Counted from the first letter of the stretch, positions 49,719-61,333 are shown. The stretch: 64,000 nucleotides of DNA from Sphingomonas sp. ERG5 (GCF_000803065.1 NZ_JSXI01000067.1:1-64000); one strand, 5' to 3'. A program made the numbers and translations. Notes: a model not told the origin generated them from the sequence alone.

Positions 49719-51368
49719 CTAGGCGTCGGAACCGAACCGTGCGATCCACGGATCGAGGATAGGCAATACCGGGGCGAGCGCGTCGGCATAGCGCCGCCAT
49801 TGGCCACCCCCATTGTAGAGCCCCTTGCGAACCTGGGTCTCGCTCGCGGTTCGTACACCACGCGACTTGGCGGTGCGATCGAACCGGGTGAATTCGTCGG
49901 TCCATTCAAGGCCGATGAAATCGGCCAGGGCATGCACGGTTGGTTCGAACTCGGTGACGAGCCGATCATAGCGTACTTCATGATATGCCAGCGGCAAAGT
50001 CTCGCGACAGCGGTCGATCAATCGCATCAGCGCGTCATAATGGCGCGCCGCTTCGGTCAGGTCGCTGAGTGCCCAGGCCGCTGTGCCGGGTGTAAAGCTG
50101 ATCCGGAAGCAGCTCAGCATCACGTCACGCGGATCGCGTCGCATGATCACGATTCGCGCATCTGGAAACAGGCGCGCGATGATCGGTAGCTTGAGCCCGT
50201 TGAACGGGTTCATATCGACCAGCACCTTGCCCTCGACCGGGCCGCCAAGCTGGTGGACTCTTTCCCAATAGGTCGCGCGTAGTCGCTCGACCAGGGCCGG
50301 ATCGAGTGAATCGAGCGGCGGCATCGTCCCGTCATTGGCGAGCAGCGCCGCGTCGATATCGGCCAGCGTGTCGCGCTCCTCGAGCGCGACAACGCCGGGC
50401 GCGCTGGCAAGGACGTTCTCGATCAGCGTCGTGCCGGACCGTGGATAGCCGAGCAGGAAGACATGCATGTCGGCGGCGCCGGCGACCGGCGACTGAGGCG
50501 CCGGAGGGGGTATGGCGCCGGCGCTCTCGACCTGCGCCATGATCTTCTCGATAAACGATCGGTGCGATGGTCGGCTGCGGCTGGGTTCGAGTTGCGGTCG
50601 ATAGATTTCGCGGAAGCTGTGTTGCGCGCGCTGATAGGCAGCGAAAGCTTCGGCAGTGCGATCCTGTCGATCGAGTGCGTCGCCGAGCAAGGTCAGTGCG
50701 CGTGTCCGGTCGTCGGGCGCCAACTTGGTCGCCAGCAGCGGCTCGAGCCGCGCCACGGCACTGGCGCCGTCTCTTGCCTCGATCGCCAATAGCGCCAGGG
50801 CGAATATGACTGATGGTTCCGCGGGATTCAGCGCGAGCGCGCGGTGCGCGTAAGTCTCGCTCGCGGCGGTATCGCCGCGGCGGGCGGCGGCGTCGGCCAG
50901 CTTCCCAAGCGCAGGGGCAAGAGTCGGTTCGATCGCCAGCGCGCGCTCATAGCTTTCGATCGCGGCTGCGTCCGCGCGCAGGGCGTCGAGAACATAACCC
51001 CGTTCAAGCCATGCGGCCGCGTGGCGCGGCTCGGCTGCCACGACGCGATCGAGTATGGTCAATGCCTCTTCCGGATAGCCCTGTTTGCGCAGAACGGCGG
51101 CGATCGAGCCCAGAATCAGGACATCGCCCGGCGCGAGCGCGAGCGCGCGCTTCAACAGCGCGTGCGCGCCGCCATAGTCGCCGGCCTCTTCCTTGCGCCA
51201 GGCGGCGAGATTCAGCACCAGCGTATCCACATGCCCGGCGGCGAGCGCGGACGCCGCGATCTTCGCGGCTTCCGCCACCTTCCCTGCGGTAAGCGCCTGC
51301 TCGATGCGCGGCCGATACATATCGGCGCCTCGCGCCTCGCGGCGCCGCTTCACGACCTTAATTGACAT
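49719..51368 (-). CDS. TPR-sulfotransferase fusion protein
   Basis: About 549 aa from MSIKVVKRRREARG. The N-terminal half (~20-260) is tetratricopeptide repeats (AALKRALALAPGDVLILG-type helices, e.g. ESYERALAIEPTLAPALGKL). The C-terminal half is a sulfotransferase: 5'-PAPS loop HVFLLGYPRSGTTLIENVL (~305-320) and 3'-phosphate motif RDPRDVMLSCF. It transfers sulfate from PAPS to a protein or glycan; the TPR half likely recruits the partner. No signal peptide. Convergent with the receptor array; divergent from the small Cys protein (56 nt). A start at MYRPRIEQ (51320) is possible. Confidence 0.9.
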   Translation of the reverse strand: MSIKVVKRRREARGADMYRPRIEQALTAGKVAEAAKIAASALAAGHVDTLVLNLAAWRKEEAGDYGGAHALLKRALALAPGDVLILGSIAAVLRKQGYPEEALTILDRVVAAEPRHAAAWLERGYVLDALRADAAAIESYERALAIEPTLAPALGKLADAAARRGDTAASETYAHRALALNPAEPSVIFALALLAIEARDGASAVARLEPLLATKLAPDDRTRALTLLGDALDRQDRTAEAFAAYQRAQHSFREIYRPQLEPSRSRPSHRSFIEKIMAQVESAGAIPPPAPQSPVAGAADMHVFLLGYPRSGTTLIENVLASAPGVVALEERDTLADIDAALLANDGTMPPLDSLDPALVERLRATYWERVHQLGGPVEGKVLVDMNPFNGLKLPIIARLFPDARIVIMRRDPRDVMLSCFRISFTPGTAAWALSDLTEAARHYDALMRLIDRCRETLPLAYHEVRYDRLVTEFEPTVHALADFIGLEWTDEFTRFDRTAKSRGVRTASETQVRKGLYNGGGQWRRYADALAPVLPILDPWIARFGSDA

Positions 51369-51424
51369 TAGTGTCAGACGATCCTTACCATTGCCCCGGC
51401 ACAGCATATAACATCGTTTTTTCA

Positions 51425-51697
51425 ATGGAGGCATTTGTCGTGTTGGGATTGATTGCATTGCTCCTTGTCACTGCCGGGAACCCTGGCGATCAAAGCACGC
51501 CGAAAGCGCGAGAAGGAGAGCGGGCCTCGGATCCGTCGGACAAGATGATCTGCAAGCGCTTCGTTGAGACGGGCTCGCTCGTTCGCGCTCAGCGTGTCTG
51601 CAAAACCAAGCGCGATTGGGAGCGTGACCGCGCAAATATCCGTTCCGAGCCGGGTATCGATTCGTGCCGCGCGCGTGCGAACGGCGGGGCGTGCTGA
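51425..51697 (+). CDS. Small exported two-cysteine protein
   Basis: 90 aa. N-terminal hydrophobic signal (EAFVVLGLIALLLVTAGNP) and a short mature part with KMICKRFVETGSLVRAQRVC and KTKRDWERDR, a C-x(16)-C motif seen in small sphingomonad/caulobacter exported proteins. A further two Cys lie at the C-terminus (DSCRARANGGAC). The ATG has no clear SD; GTG 51440 is an alternative. Its stop is 4 nt from the stop of the convergent sulfotransferase-like gene. Function unknown; could be a substrate or chaperone of the locus. Confidence 0.72.
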   Translation: MEAFVVLGLIALLLVTAGNPGDQSTPKAREGERASDPSDKMICKRFVETGSLVRAQRVCKTKRDWERDRANIRSEPGIDSCRARANGGAC

Positions 51698-51701
51698 TCG
51701 A

Positions 51702-52733
51702 TTAGCCGACCAGCGGTGCCGGCGGCGTCGGGCTGAAACCGGCGCCGGCGGCGACCGCTTCCGCCCATAATGTCACCTTGTCGATCTCATCGGCATGGAT
51801 TTCGGCCGCGTCGCGATGTTCGCTGGCGCGGTTTTCGGCGTCGAAAGCGGTACCGAACTTCGAATGCGTGCTGAACGCAGGGCCTGTGGCGATTGCTTCG
51901 ATCACCGCGGCATCGACTGGCCGGTCGAACAGCGCGGCCATTGCGGAAAGCGCGGCGCGCGGATCGGCCATCAGCGTCGTGCTGTCGAGCGTCCGCACGC
52001 GATCCGCCCCAAACCGCTCGACCAGATGCGTGAACAGCTTCTGGTGCGCGAGCCAGCCAACCGCCGCGACCTGCAGGTCGGTCTGGCCAAGATGGTCGCG
52101 CGCGGTGAAGCCAAGATCGATCAGTCCATCGTCGATCATCCCGGTCAGCAGCGTCCGCACCCAGAGGCGCCCGTCCAGCCCCTTCTTCGCGATCGACGCG
52201 AGATAGGTGGGAAGCGGGGCGTACATCAGCACCGCGCGCGCCTCGGGACGCAGCGTCAGCATTGCCGATGCCAGGCCGTTCACGGCGGTCGACGGTTTGA
52301 CGATCACCGCCTCGCCCGGTGCGAACGGCCGCGACAGAAGCGACAGCATATCGTCGAGCACGCTCGCCATGTCCGGCCCTTTGCCGCCGCGACGGCGCCA
52401 GCCGATAATGTCGTTGAGGACGACCGGCTCCTTCAGGCCCATTGCCCAGCCGGGTCGGTCGACGGCGCGCGCCAGCAAGGTCGAACAGCAATAAGCCGAA
52501 TGAAACAGGAAATGTAACGGCGCCCGGACCGGCCTGGCGCGCATGGCGTCGCTGCGTCTCACCACCAATGGCTCGAGACCGTCCGGCAAATATTCATCGG
52601 TCAGGAAGGTCGCCTTGCGATGCGCGGCGCGCGGCACGGGCAGCAAGTGAACCGCATCATGCCCGGGATCGTAGCGATGGGCGAGCCAGCTGGCATCGCC
52701 TGTTGCGGCGGCGATCGACATCGGGGGACGCAT
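51702..52733 (-). CDS. Sulfotransferase-like P-loop protein, paralog 1
   Basis: About 343 aa. The motif PLHFLFHSAYCCSTLLARAV resembles the PAPS-binding loop of sulfotransferases (S/T-L-L-A-R after a P-loop-like turn), followed by GLKEPVVLNDI and PRAALSAMAALFDRP. The second Cys replaces the usual Gly. Similar in layout to the 54081-55049 gene, so the two are paralogs. Start at MRPPMSI (52733) or MSIAAA (52721); the upstream MTARQ start is less likely. Divergent from the TPR-hydroxylase gene (65 nt). Confidence 0.72.
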   Translation of the reverse strand: MRPPMSIAAATGDASWLAHRYDPGHDAVHLLPVPRAAHRKATFLTDEYLPDGLEPLVVRRSDAMRARPVRAPLHFLFHSAYCCSTLLARAVDRPGWAMGLKEPVVLNDIIGWRRRGGKGPDMASVLDDMLSLLSRPFAPGEAVIVKPSTAVNGLASAMLTLRPEARAVLMYAPLPTYLASIAKKGLDGRLWVRTLLTGMIDDGLIDLGFTARDHLGQTDLQVAAVGWLAHQKLFTHLVERFGADRVRTLDSTTLMADPRAALSAMAALFDRPVDAAVIEAIATGPAFSTHSKFGTAFDAENRASEHRDAAEIHADEIDKVTLWAEAVAAGAGFSPTPPAPLVG

Positions 52734-52798
52734 CGCGTTCGAGTGTGGGCAACCAGGACCGCGTTGTCTAGCTGTCACCGCGTCGATATGCAGTTCGG

Positions 52799-54091
52799 AT
52801 GGACCAGGCGCAAATTCAGCAGATGATTACGACGGCGGTGCAGGAACGCCGCGCCGGCCGGGGTGAAGAAGCCGCCCGGTTGTTTCGCGAAGTTGTCGCA
52901 CGTGCGGGCGAACAGCCATTGGCGCTGAATGCGCTGGGGCTGCATGCACTGGCGCAGGGCGAATTCGCGGAGTCCGAGGCGTTGTTGCGGCGTGCTATCG
53001 CTGCGGATTCCAGCGCGCCGGAGCTTTGGATGAATCTCGCCAAGGCAAAGCGGGAACAGCGCGACGACGCGGGTGAGGAAGAGGCGCTACGCGGCGCTTT
53101 GTCGATCGATCAGCGTCACTTCATGGCGCTCGTTAGGATGGCCGAACTGCTGGAGCGGCGGGGCGACGAAGCGGGGGCTGCGGACCGTTGGAATGGCGTG
53201 CTGGCGATGGCGCCGATGATCGAGGAGCGCTCGCCCGCGCTCGACATCATGCTGGAGCGCGCCCGCGACTATGTCGTCCGGCAGCGCGAAGGATTTGCCG
53301 GTGCCGTCGACCAGGGGCTGGCGGCGGCGCGCGGCACTGTCGCCCCGGCGGCGCTCCGTCGATTCGACGCCTGTATCGATCACGCGCTGGGCCGGCGTGA
53401 AATCTACGCCAACCATTGTGCCGGGATGCACTTTCCGTTCCTGCCCGCCGACGAGTTTTTCGCGCGCGAACATTTCCCCTGGATCGAGGCGATCGAGGCG
53501 CAGACCGAGGTCATCCGTGCCGAGCTCGAGGCGGTTCTGGCCGAGGATGCCGCGGCGATTCGTCCCTATGTCGCAATGGAGCCGGGCACACCGACCAATA
53601 AATGGTCGCCGCTTGACCATTCGCTCGATTGGGGCGCGATGCATCTGTGGAAGGATGGGCGGCGTGACGATGCGGTGTGCGCGCGGGTGCCCCGCACCGC
53701 GGCTGCCGTCGAGGCACTGCCATTGTCGGATTTGCCCGGGCGCACGCCGACCGTGTTTTTCTCGCTGCTCAGGCCGGGCGCACATCTCCCCGCGCATACT
53801 GGCGTGAGCAATGTGCGCTCCATCATCCATCTGCCACTGATCGTTCCGCCGGGCTGTACTTTCCGGGTCGGTGGCGAGACGCGGGCGTGGCAGGCCGGTC
53901 AGGCCTGGGCGTTCGACGACACGATTGAACATGAGGCCTGGAATCGATCCGACCAGGTCCGGGCGATCCTGATCTTCGATGTGTGGAACCCCTATATCGC
54001 GCCGGTCGAGCGCGACCTGCTGCGCCGTTTCTACGCCGTGGCAGCGGAGGCAAAGGGCGCGCCGATAGCGGCGATCAACCTCAGCGAATGA
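52799..54091 (+). CDS. TPR-Asp/Asn beta-hydroxylase fusion protein
   Basis: 430 aa. N-terminal TPR-like helices (LNALGLHALAQGEFAESEALL, LWMNLAKAKREQ...), C-terminal aspartyl/asparaginyl beta-hydroxylase domain, Fe(II)/2-oxoglutarate dependent: LRPGAHLPAHTGVSNVRSII with iron-ligand His333, FRVGGETRAW, and FDDTIEHEAWNRS with His378, then RAILIFDVWNP. In this family the usual facial Asp is often absent. It hydroxylates Asp/Asn in proteins or peptides. Ends 11 nt inside the convergent paralog-2 gene. With the sulfotransferases it suggests a protein-modification set. Confidence 0.9.
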   Translation: MDQAQIQQMITTAVQERRAGRGEEAARLFREVVARAGEQPLALNALGLHALAQGEFAESEALLRRAIAADSSAPELWMNLAKAKREQRDDAGEEEALRGALSIDQRHFMALVRMAELLERRGDEAGAADRWNGVLAMAPMIEERSPALDIMLERARDYVVRQREGFAGAVDQGLAAARGTVAPAALRRFDACIDHALGRREIYANHCAGMHFPFLPADEFFAREHFPWIEAIEAQTEVIRAELEAVLAEDAAAIRPYVAMEPGTPTNKWSPLDHSLDWGAMHLWKDGRRDDAVCARVPRTAAAVEALPLSDLPGRTPTVFFSLLRPGAHLPAHTGVSNVRSIIHLPLIVPPGCTFRVGGETRAWQAGQAWAFDDTIEHEAWNRSDQVRAILIFDVWNPYIAPVERDLLRRFYAVAAEAKGAPIAAINLSE

Positions 54092-55049
54092 GTGCCGATT
54101 CGACCAGCGCAGCCTCGGGTGAGGGGCTGGCGGCGTGGCGGGCGACCCACGCCTCGGCGACATCGAGTTCGGCGGCGATCGCTTGCTCCACTTCGGCGCG
54201 GCGCGCGATCCGCGCGGCATTGTCGAACGGCAGTGACGGGTTCTTCGAATAAGTGGCGAACAGCGGGCCGGCGACGGTCGTGTCCACTATGGCATCGGAT
54301 ATCGGTATGCCGAAATGCCGTGTGGCCGCCTTCAGCACCATAGATGGCTCCGCGAAGAAGGTCTCCGCATCGAGGGTCCGGGCGTGCGGCATGCGCCCTA
54401 ATGCCTTGGTGAAGCCATCGACCTGGGCGAGCCACAGCGCTGCCGCGAGTTCCGCGTCACTCAGCTGCGATAGATCGCCGAGATATGGGGCAAGCTGGCT
54501 CGTGACATTGCGCAGCCAGGTCCGGTGATTGTCGTTGCGCAGAATTGCCAGCAGATATCCGCGTAGCGGGAGATACAGCATGATGGCGCGCGCCTCGGGG
54601 TCCGTCTCCGCCAGTTGCGGCAGCAGGAAGTTCACCGGTACGTTCGCCTTGACCAGCGTAGGTGCATCGGCGCGATAGCGCTTGCCGATCATCGCCGTAA
54701 CGAGGGCAAGCCGCTTGGCGTCAGGATTGAAGGCCGTCTGGCGCAATGCCCGGGGCTCGCGCAGCACCAGACTGGCTTCCGGGTCGTCAAGCGCGCGCGC
54801 GAGCAGGGTGGAGCCGCAATGCGCCACGTGGAAGATCCAGCCAGTCGGCGCCGGGGTTCGCGATTCCCGTATAAGCGCCGCCACCGGGAGCTTCATCGAC
54901 TGATCGGCAGCAGGCGAGATGCGATCGTCGAGGAAGATCGATCGATGATAAGCGGCGCGATCCATCGGCATGAACAGCGCTTCGTCCCCATCGAACGAAT
55001 GGAGATAGTGATCGGGCGAGGCGAACAGGTCGTCGAGCGTCAGGGTCAT
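54081..55049 (-). CDS. Sulfotransferase-like P-loop protein, paralog 2
   Basis: 322 aa. Motif APTGWIFHVAHCGSTLLARALDD with canonical CGST, then LREPRALRQTAFN; LYLPLRGYLLAIL, RTLDAETFFAEPSMVLKAA and LFATYSKNP match in order the corresponding parts of paralog 1 (CCSTLLARA, LKEPVVLND, MYAPLPTYLASIA, RTLDSTTLMADPRAAL, FSTHSKFG). No signal peptide. Start codon faces the TauD-type gene (50 nt apart), and its 3' end overlaps the hydroxylase gene by 11 nt. Confidence 0.75.
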   Translation of the reverse strand: MTLTLDDLFASPDHYLHSFDGDEALFMPMDRAAYHRSIFLDDRISPAADQSMKLPVAALIRESRTPAPTGWIFHVAHCGSTLLARALDDPEASLVLREPRALRQTAFNPDAKRLALVTAMIGKRYRADAPTLVKANVPVNFLLPQLAETDPEARAIMLYLPLRGYLLAILRNDNHRTWLRNVTSQLAPYLGDLSQLSDAELAAALWLAQVDGFTKALGRMPHARTLDAETFFAEPSMVLKAATRHFGIPISDAIVDTTVAGPLFATYSKNPSLPFDNAARIARRAEVEQAIAAELDVAEAWVARHAASPSPEAALVESALIR

Positions 55050-55099
55050 TGCGCATCGCTATAGCCTGGGGTTTCCAGTGCGGCTATCCTGACGCAATC

Positions 55100-56089
55100 A
55101 TGCCGCATGTCGATCTCCCAAAGTCCGGTCAGCCCCATGTCGTGGTCCAACCGGCGAACGAACAAAAGATTGCCGATGTTGACCCGGACCTGATCATCGA
55201 TCTCTACAAGGCGCATGGCGCGATATTATTCCGTGGTTTTGGGATCGATGTCGTTGATTTCGGCGGGTTTTCGAAACAGTTTTGCAGTACGTCCGTGGTC
55301 AATGAAAGCCCTGGGCGGGCCCCGGTCGACCCGGCGGCGAACGTGCATACGGTTGATCGTGGCACAACGGCCTTTGCGCTCCATCCCGAATTGTCGCGCG
55401 AGCCGTGGAAGCCCGACGTGGCCTTTTTCGGATGCCTCGCGGCCCCCAGCCGAGGCGGCCAGACTGTAATCTGCGACGGGGTCGCAATGGTGCATCACAT
55501 GCCCGAAGCTTTGCGCCGCTTGATGGAGCCGCGGCGCCTGCTCTACATCAAGCCGACCTGGCCTTCATTGCTCAAATACTGGCTCGGTACGTCGAACCCG
55601 ACCGATGCGCAGATTGCCGCACCACCGCCGCAATGTCCTTATTTCTTCCGCCGCTATCCCGACACCGGTATCGTCCGCGTTTTCACACGCCCCGCGCTGC
55701 ACAAACCGATGTTCATCGACGCACCGGCATTCGGCAATTTCCTGCTGTTCGCGCGTTTCAACCACGGCCGGCCCGATCATCCGGTCCTCGACGATGGGCA
55801 TCCGATGCCCGAATCATGGTTGCAGGCAATCAAGGCAACCGGTGATCGGTTGAGCGTCGAGATCGGGTGGCGCCCGGGCGATGTGCTGATGCTCGACAAC
55901 ACGCGATTCCTGCATGGGCGAACCGAGATCATCGATCCTGGCGAACGGTTGATCCTGACCTATTTCGGCTATCTCAACTTCGCGATTCCCAATCCCGAGG
56001 AGCCGGTGAACCCGATCTGGCGGCGCGAGGATTTCGAGCCGCCGTTGCGGCCCGATCACCCGCGCTACCAGGAATTGCCGGGGGATTGA
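55100..56089 (+). CDS. TauD/TfdA-type Fe(II)/2-oxoglutarate dioxygenase
   Basis: 329 aa from ATG 55100. Facial triad HPE (His95, Glu97; HxE rather than HxD, as in clavaminate-synthase-like enzymes) and distal His272 in FLHGRTEI, with 2OG-binding Arg in GERLILTYFG. GAILFRGFGI and PDVAFFGCLAAPSRGGQT are further marks. The frame can be extended to a TTG at 55049. The stop abuts that of clpB. Substrate unknown; fits the hydroxylating theme of the locus. Confidence 0.87.
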   Translation: MPHVDLPKSGQPHVVVQPANEQKIADVDPDLIIDLYKAHGAILFRGFGIDVVDFGGFSKQFCSTSVVNESPGRAPVDPAANVHTVDRGTTAFALHPELSREPWKPDVAFFGCLAAPSRGGQTVICDGVAMVHHMPEALRRLMEPRRLLYIKPTWPSLLKYWLGTSNPTDAQIAAPPPQCPYFFRRYPDTGIVRVFTRPALHKPMFIDAPAFGNFLLFARFNHGRPDHPVLDDGHPMPESWLQAIKATGDRLSVEIGWRPGDVLMLDNTRFLHGRTEIIDPGERLILTYFGYLNFAIPNPEEPVNPIWRREDFEPPLRPDHPRYQELPGD

Positions 56090-58669
<2,580 letters not shown>

Positions 58670-58702
58670 GTTGCTCCCATCTTCACTTGCTCGTGCGATA
58701 TA

Positions 58703-58722
58703 GTGTTGCACTTATGCAACAC
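58703..58722 (-). promoter_or_regulatory. GTGTTGCA dyad in clpB promoter region
   Basis: GTGTTGCA (58703-58710), CTTA, TGCAACAC (58715-58722): an 8-bp perfect dyad 34 nt upstream of the clpB ATG. On the minus strand TTGTGT, 16 nt, TATATC could be the -35/-10, which would put the dyad in the spacer. The half-site TGTTGCA is identical to that of the first dyad upstream of the phasin (15964-15978), but the spacing differs. Confidence 0.55.
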
Positions 58723-58909
58723 AACCCGTCCGGCCGCCGCTTTGCCGTGATGATTGGAGCGTAACGCATCGCGCGCTGCAAGATGTCTCGAATACGCCAT
58801 GCAACTGGCATCGAACTGTCATCGCGCCTGCGTAATTGTGCAACGCACAAAGCCTAGGCGGCGAGCGACGCGCAACTGCGCGCCTCGCTCTGCCCAAGGG
58901 GATTTCATA

Positions 58910-61291
58910 ATGCGTGTTCTCACCGCTTGCCTGCTTGCCGGCACCGCGCTTGGCTGGCCGCTCGTCGCCAATGCTGCCGTCGCTGATGATGTCGCTGCTG
59001 CACCGGTTGCGCCAGCCGCCGACTCCGGCCCGGCCGAGCCCGAGGCAAATGCCCCCGAGGGCGATATCATCGTCATCGGCCGTGGTGAGACCCGCCAGGT
59101 GCAGCGTTTGGGCCAGGATGACATCTCGATCCTGGCGCCGGGCACCAGCCCGCTCAAGGCGATCCAGAAACTGCCCGGTGTGAACTTCCAGTCGGCCGAC
59201 CCCTTCGGCGCCTATGAATGGTCGCAGCGCGTCTCGATCCGTGGTTTCAACCAGAATCAGATCGGCTTCACGCTCGACGGCATTCCGCTTGGCGACGGCA
59301 CCTATGGCAACACCAACGGCCTGCATATCAGCCGCGCGATCAGCTCGGAGAATATCGGCGAAACGCGTGTGTCGCAGGGCTCAGGCTCGCTCGGGACTCA
59401 GGCGACCAATAATCTCGGCGGCACGATCGAATTCTTCTCGTCCGATCCGAAATCCGATTTCGGCCTGTCGCTCAATGGTACTTATGGCAGCAGCAACACG
59501 GTCCACGCCTTTGGCCGCCTCGACACCGGCGAACTCGGCGACAACGGTCCCAGCGCCTATGTGTCGTACAGCTATCTCGACACCGGCAAATGGAAGGGCC
59601 GCGGCGCGCAGCGCCAGAACCAGGTCAATGCCAAGTTCATCGCACCGGTCACCACGGACTTGCGCGTGGTCGGCACCTTCAATTATTCGGAGCGCCGCGA
59701 GGAAGATTATCAGGACATGTCGCTCGATATGATCAAGCGGCTTGGCTATCGCTGGGACAACATCACTGGCCAATATCCGCTCGCCGTGCGGGTTGCCGAT
59801 GTTGCGAACAATATCGATAATGTAAACAACACGACTGGTGCGCCGGGGGCCGACGGCTTGTCGGACATCACTGGGCTCGCCCCGTCCAACCCGTCCGCAG
59901 GCAAGGTTTTCCCGGCGCCATTCGGCTCCATCGACGATGCCTATTACGACGCGGCGGGCCTGCGGAACGATTATGTCGCCTCGCTTGGTATCGAGACCCG
60001 CAAGGACGCGAAGATTCATGGCCAGCTCAAGGCCTATTATCACGACAATCGCGGCCAGGGCATCTGGTTCACGCCTTATGTGCCATCGCCTTCCGGCGTG
60101 CCGATCTCGGTCCGGACGACCGAATATAATATGCACCGCAAGGGCGTGTTCGGATCGCTTGGTACCGATCTGGGCGCATTCGGCGACATCACCGTGGGGG
60201 CCTGGTACGAGCGCAACGATCTGCGCCAGGCACGTCGCTTCTATGGGCTCGACAGCCGTATCGTACCGACACGCACTGCGCTTGAGTTCCAGAGCGGCGC
60301 GTTCGCGACGCAATGGGACCTGCGCTACAAGACCGACACCGTGCAATATTATGTCGAGGACAAGATCGCGATCGGTGATCTGACCATCAATCTTGGCTGG
60401 AAGGGCTTCGATGTCCGCGGCAGCTCGGATGCGATCATTGCCGGGCCGCTCGCGACCGGCAAGGTCAAGACCACCGACTGGTTCCAGCCGCATGCCGGCT
60501 TCACGTACAAGCTGAGTGAGCGCGCCGAGCTGTTCGGCGGTTTCACGCAGGTGACCCGTGCCTTTGTTGCCGCCGCCACCAACGGGCCGCTGGCGACCAG
60601 CCAGGCCGGTTTCAGCAAGCTCGGCGATCTCAAGCCCGAATCCTCGGACACCTATGAACTTGGTGCGCGCGGACGTTCGGGCATCTTCACCGGTTCGCTC
60701 AGCGGCTATTATATCGATTTCCGCAACCGCTTGCTGGCTTTTGCCAATGGCGCGGGGATTCTTGGCAACCCTGCAATCCTGCAGAATGTCGGCGGCGTTC
60801 GTTCATACGGCATTGAGGCGACCGGACAGGTCAAGCTGCCCGGCGGGTTCGGGGCGTTCGCATCCTATGCCTATAACAACTCGACCTATCGCAACGACGT
60901 GTTCAACGCCGATGGGTCATTGGTCGGTGGCGTGGGCATCAAGGGCAAGACGGTGGTCGACGCACCGAAGCATATCGCCTCGGGCGAGCTGACCTATGAC
61001 AGCAACCTGTTCTTCGGCCGGCTCGGCGCCAATTACATGAGCAAGCGCTACTTCTCCTACAGCAACGACCAGTCCGTGCCGGCACGGGTGTTGTTCGACG
61101 CGACGGTCGGCGTGCGGATGAAGGTCGCCGGGGATCGCCAGGTCGAATTGCAGGTCAATGGCACCAACCTGCTCGACAAGAACTATATCGCGACGATTGG
61201 TTCGAACGGTTTCGTCCAGAAGGGCGATAGCCAGACGCTCCTGATCGGCGCACCGCGCCAGGTGTTCGTGACACTCAAGGCCGGGCTCTGA
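58910..61291 (+). CDS. TonB-dependent outer-membrane receptor, 793 aa
   Basis: Signal peptide MRVLTACLLAGTALGWPLVANAA; TonB box APEGDIIVIGRGE; plug (SPLKAIQKLPGVNFQSADPF, FTLDGIPLGDGTYGNTNG, GTQATNNLGGTIEFFS); barrel with NLLDKNYIATIG and the ending RQVFVTLKAGL. AAGGGGA at 58896-58902. Divergent from clpB over 240 bases. Followed after 93 nt by a penicillin-acylase-family gene, then an M16 peptidase, suggesting uptake of a peptide-like or acylated substrate. Ligand not determinable. Confidence 0.95.
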   Translation: MRVLTACLLAGTALGWPLVANAAVADDVAAAPVAPAADSGPAEPEANAPEGDIIVIGRGETRQVQRLGQDDISILAPGTSPLKAIQKLPGVNFQSADPFGAYEWSQRVSIRGFNQNQIGFTLDGIPLGDGTYGNTNGLHISRAISSENIGETRVSQGSGSLGTQATNNLGGTIEFFSSDPKSDFGLSLNGTYGSSNTVHAFGRLDTGELGDNGPSAYVSYSYLDTGKWKGRGAQRQNQVNAKFIAPVTTDLRVVGTFNYSERREEDYQDMSLDMIKRLGYRWDNITGQYPLAVRVADVANNIDNVNNTTGAPGADGLSDITGLAPSNPSAGKVFPAPFGSIDDAYYDAAGLRNDYVASLGIETRKDAKIHGQLKAYYHDNRGQGIWFTPYVPSPSGVPISVRTTEYNMHRKGVFGSLGTDLGAFGDITVGAWYERNDLRQARRFYGLDSRIVPTRTALEFQSGAFATQWDLRYKTDTVQYYVEDKIAIGDLTINLGWKGFDVRGSSDAIIAGPLATGKVKTTDWFQPHAGFTYKLSERAELFGGFTQVTRAFVAAATNGPLATSQAGFSKLGDLKPESSDTYELGARGRSGIFTGSLSGYYIDFRNRLLAFANGAGILGNPAILQNVGGVRSYGIEATGQVKLPGGFGAFASYAYNNSTYRNDVFNADGSLVGGVGIKGKTVVDAPKHIASGELTYDSNLFFGRLGANYMSKRYFSYSNDQSVPARVLFDATVGVRMKVAGDRQVELQVNGTNLLDKNYIATIGSNGFVQKGDSQTLLIGAPRQVFVTLKAGL

Positions 61292-61296
61292 TCCAC

Positions 61297-61333
61297 CTTC
61301 TCAACCCCTCCCGCACCGGGAGGGGTTGAGAAG
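61297..61333. terminator. 17-bp perfect hairpin downstream of receptor
   Basis: CTTCTCAACCCCTCCCG (61297-61313) pairs exactly with 61317-61333 around a 3-nt loop. There is no T-run, so it resembles a dispersed palindromic repeat as much as a terminator; it separates the receptor from the acylase gene. Confidence 0.7.

Noticed and set aside
61297..61333. Classical rho-independent terminator
   Set aside because: Perfect stem but no T-run on either side; kept only as a hairpin with uncertain role.
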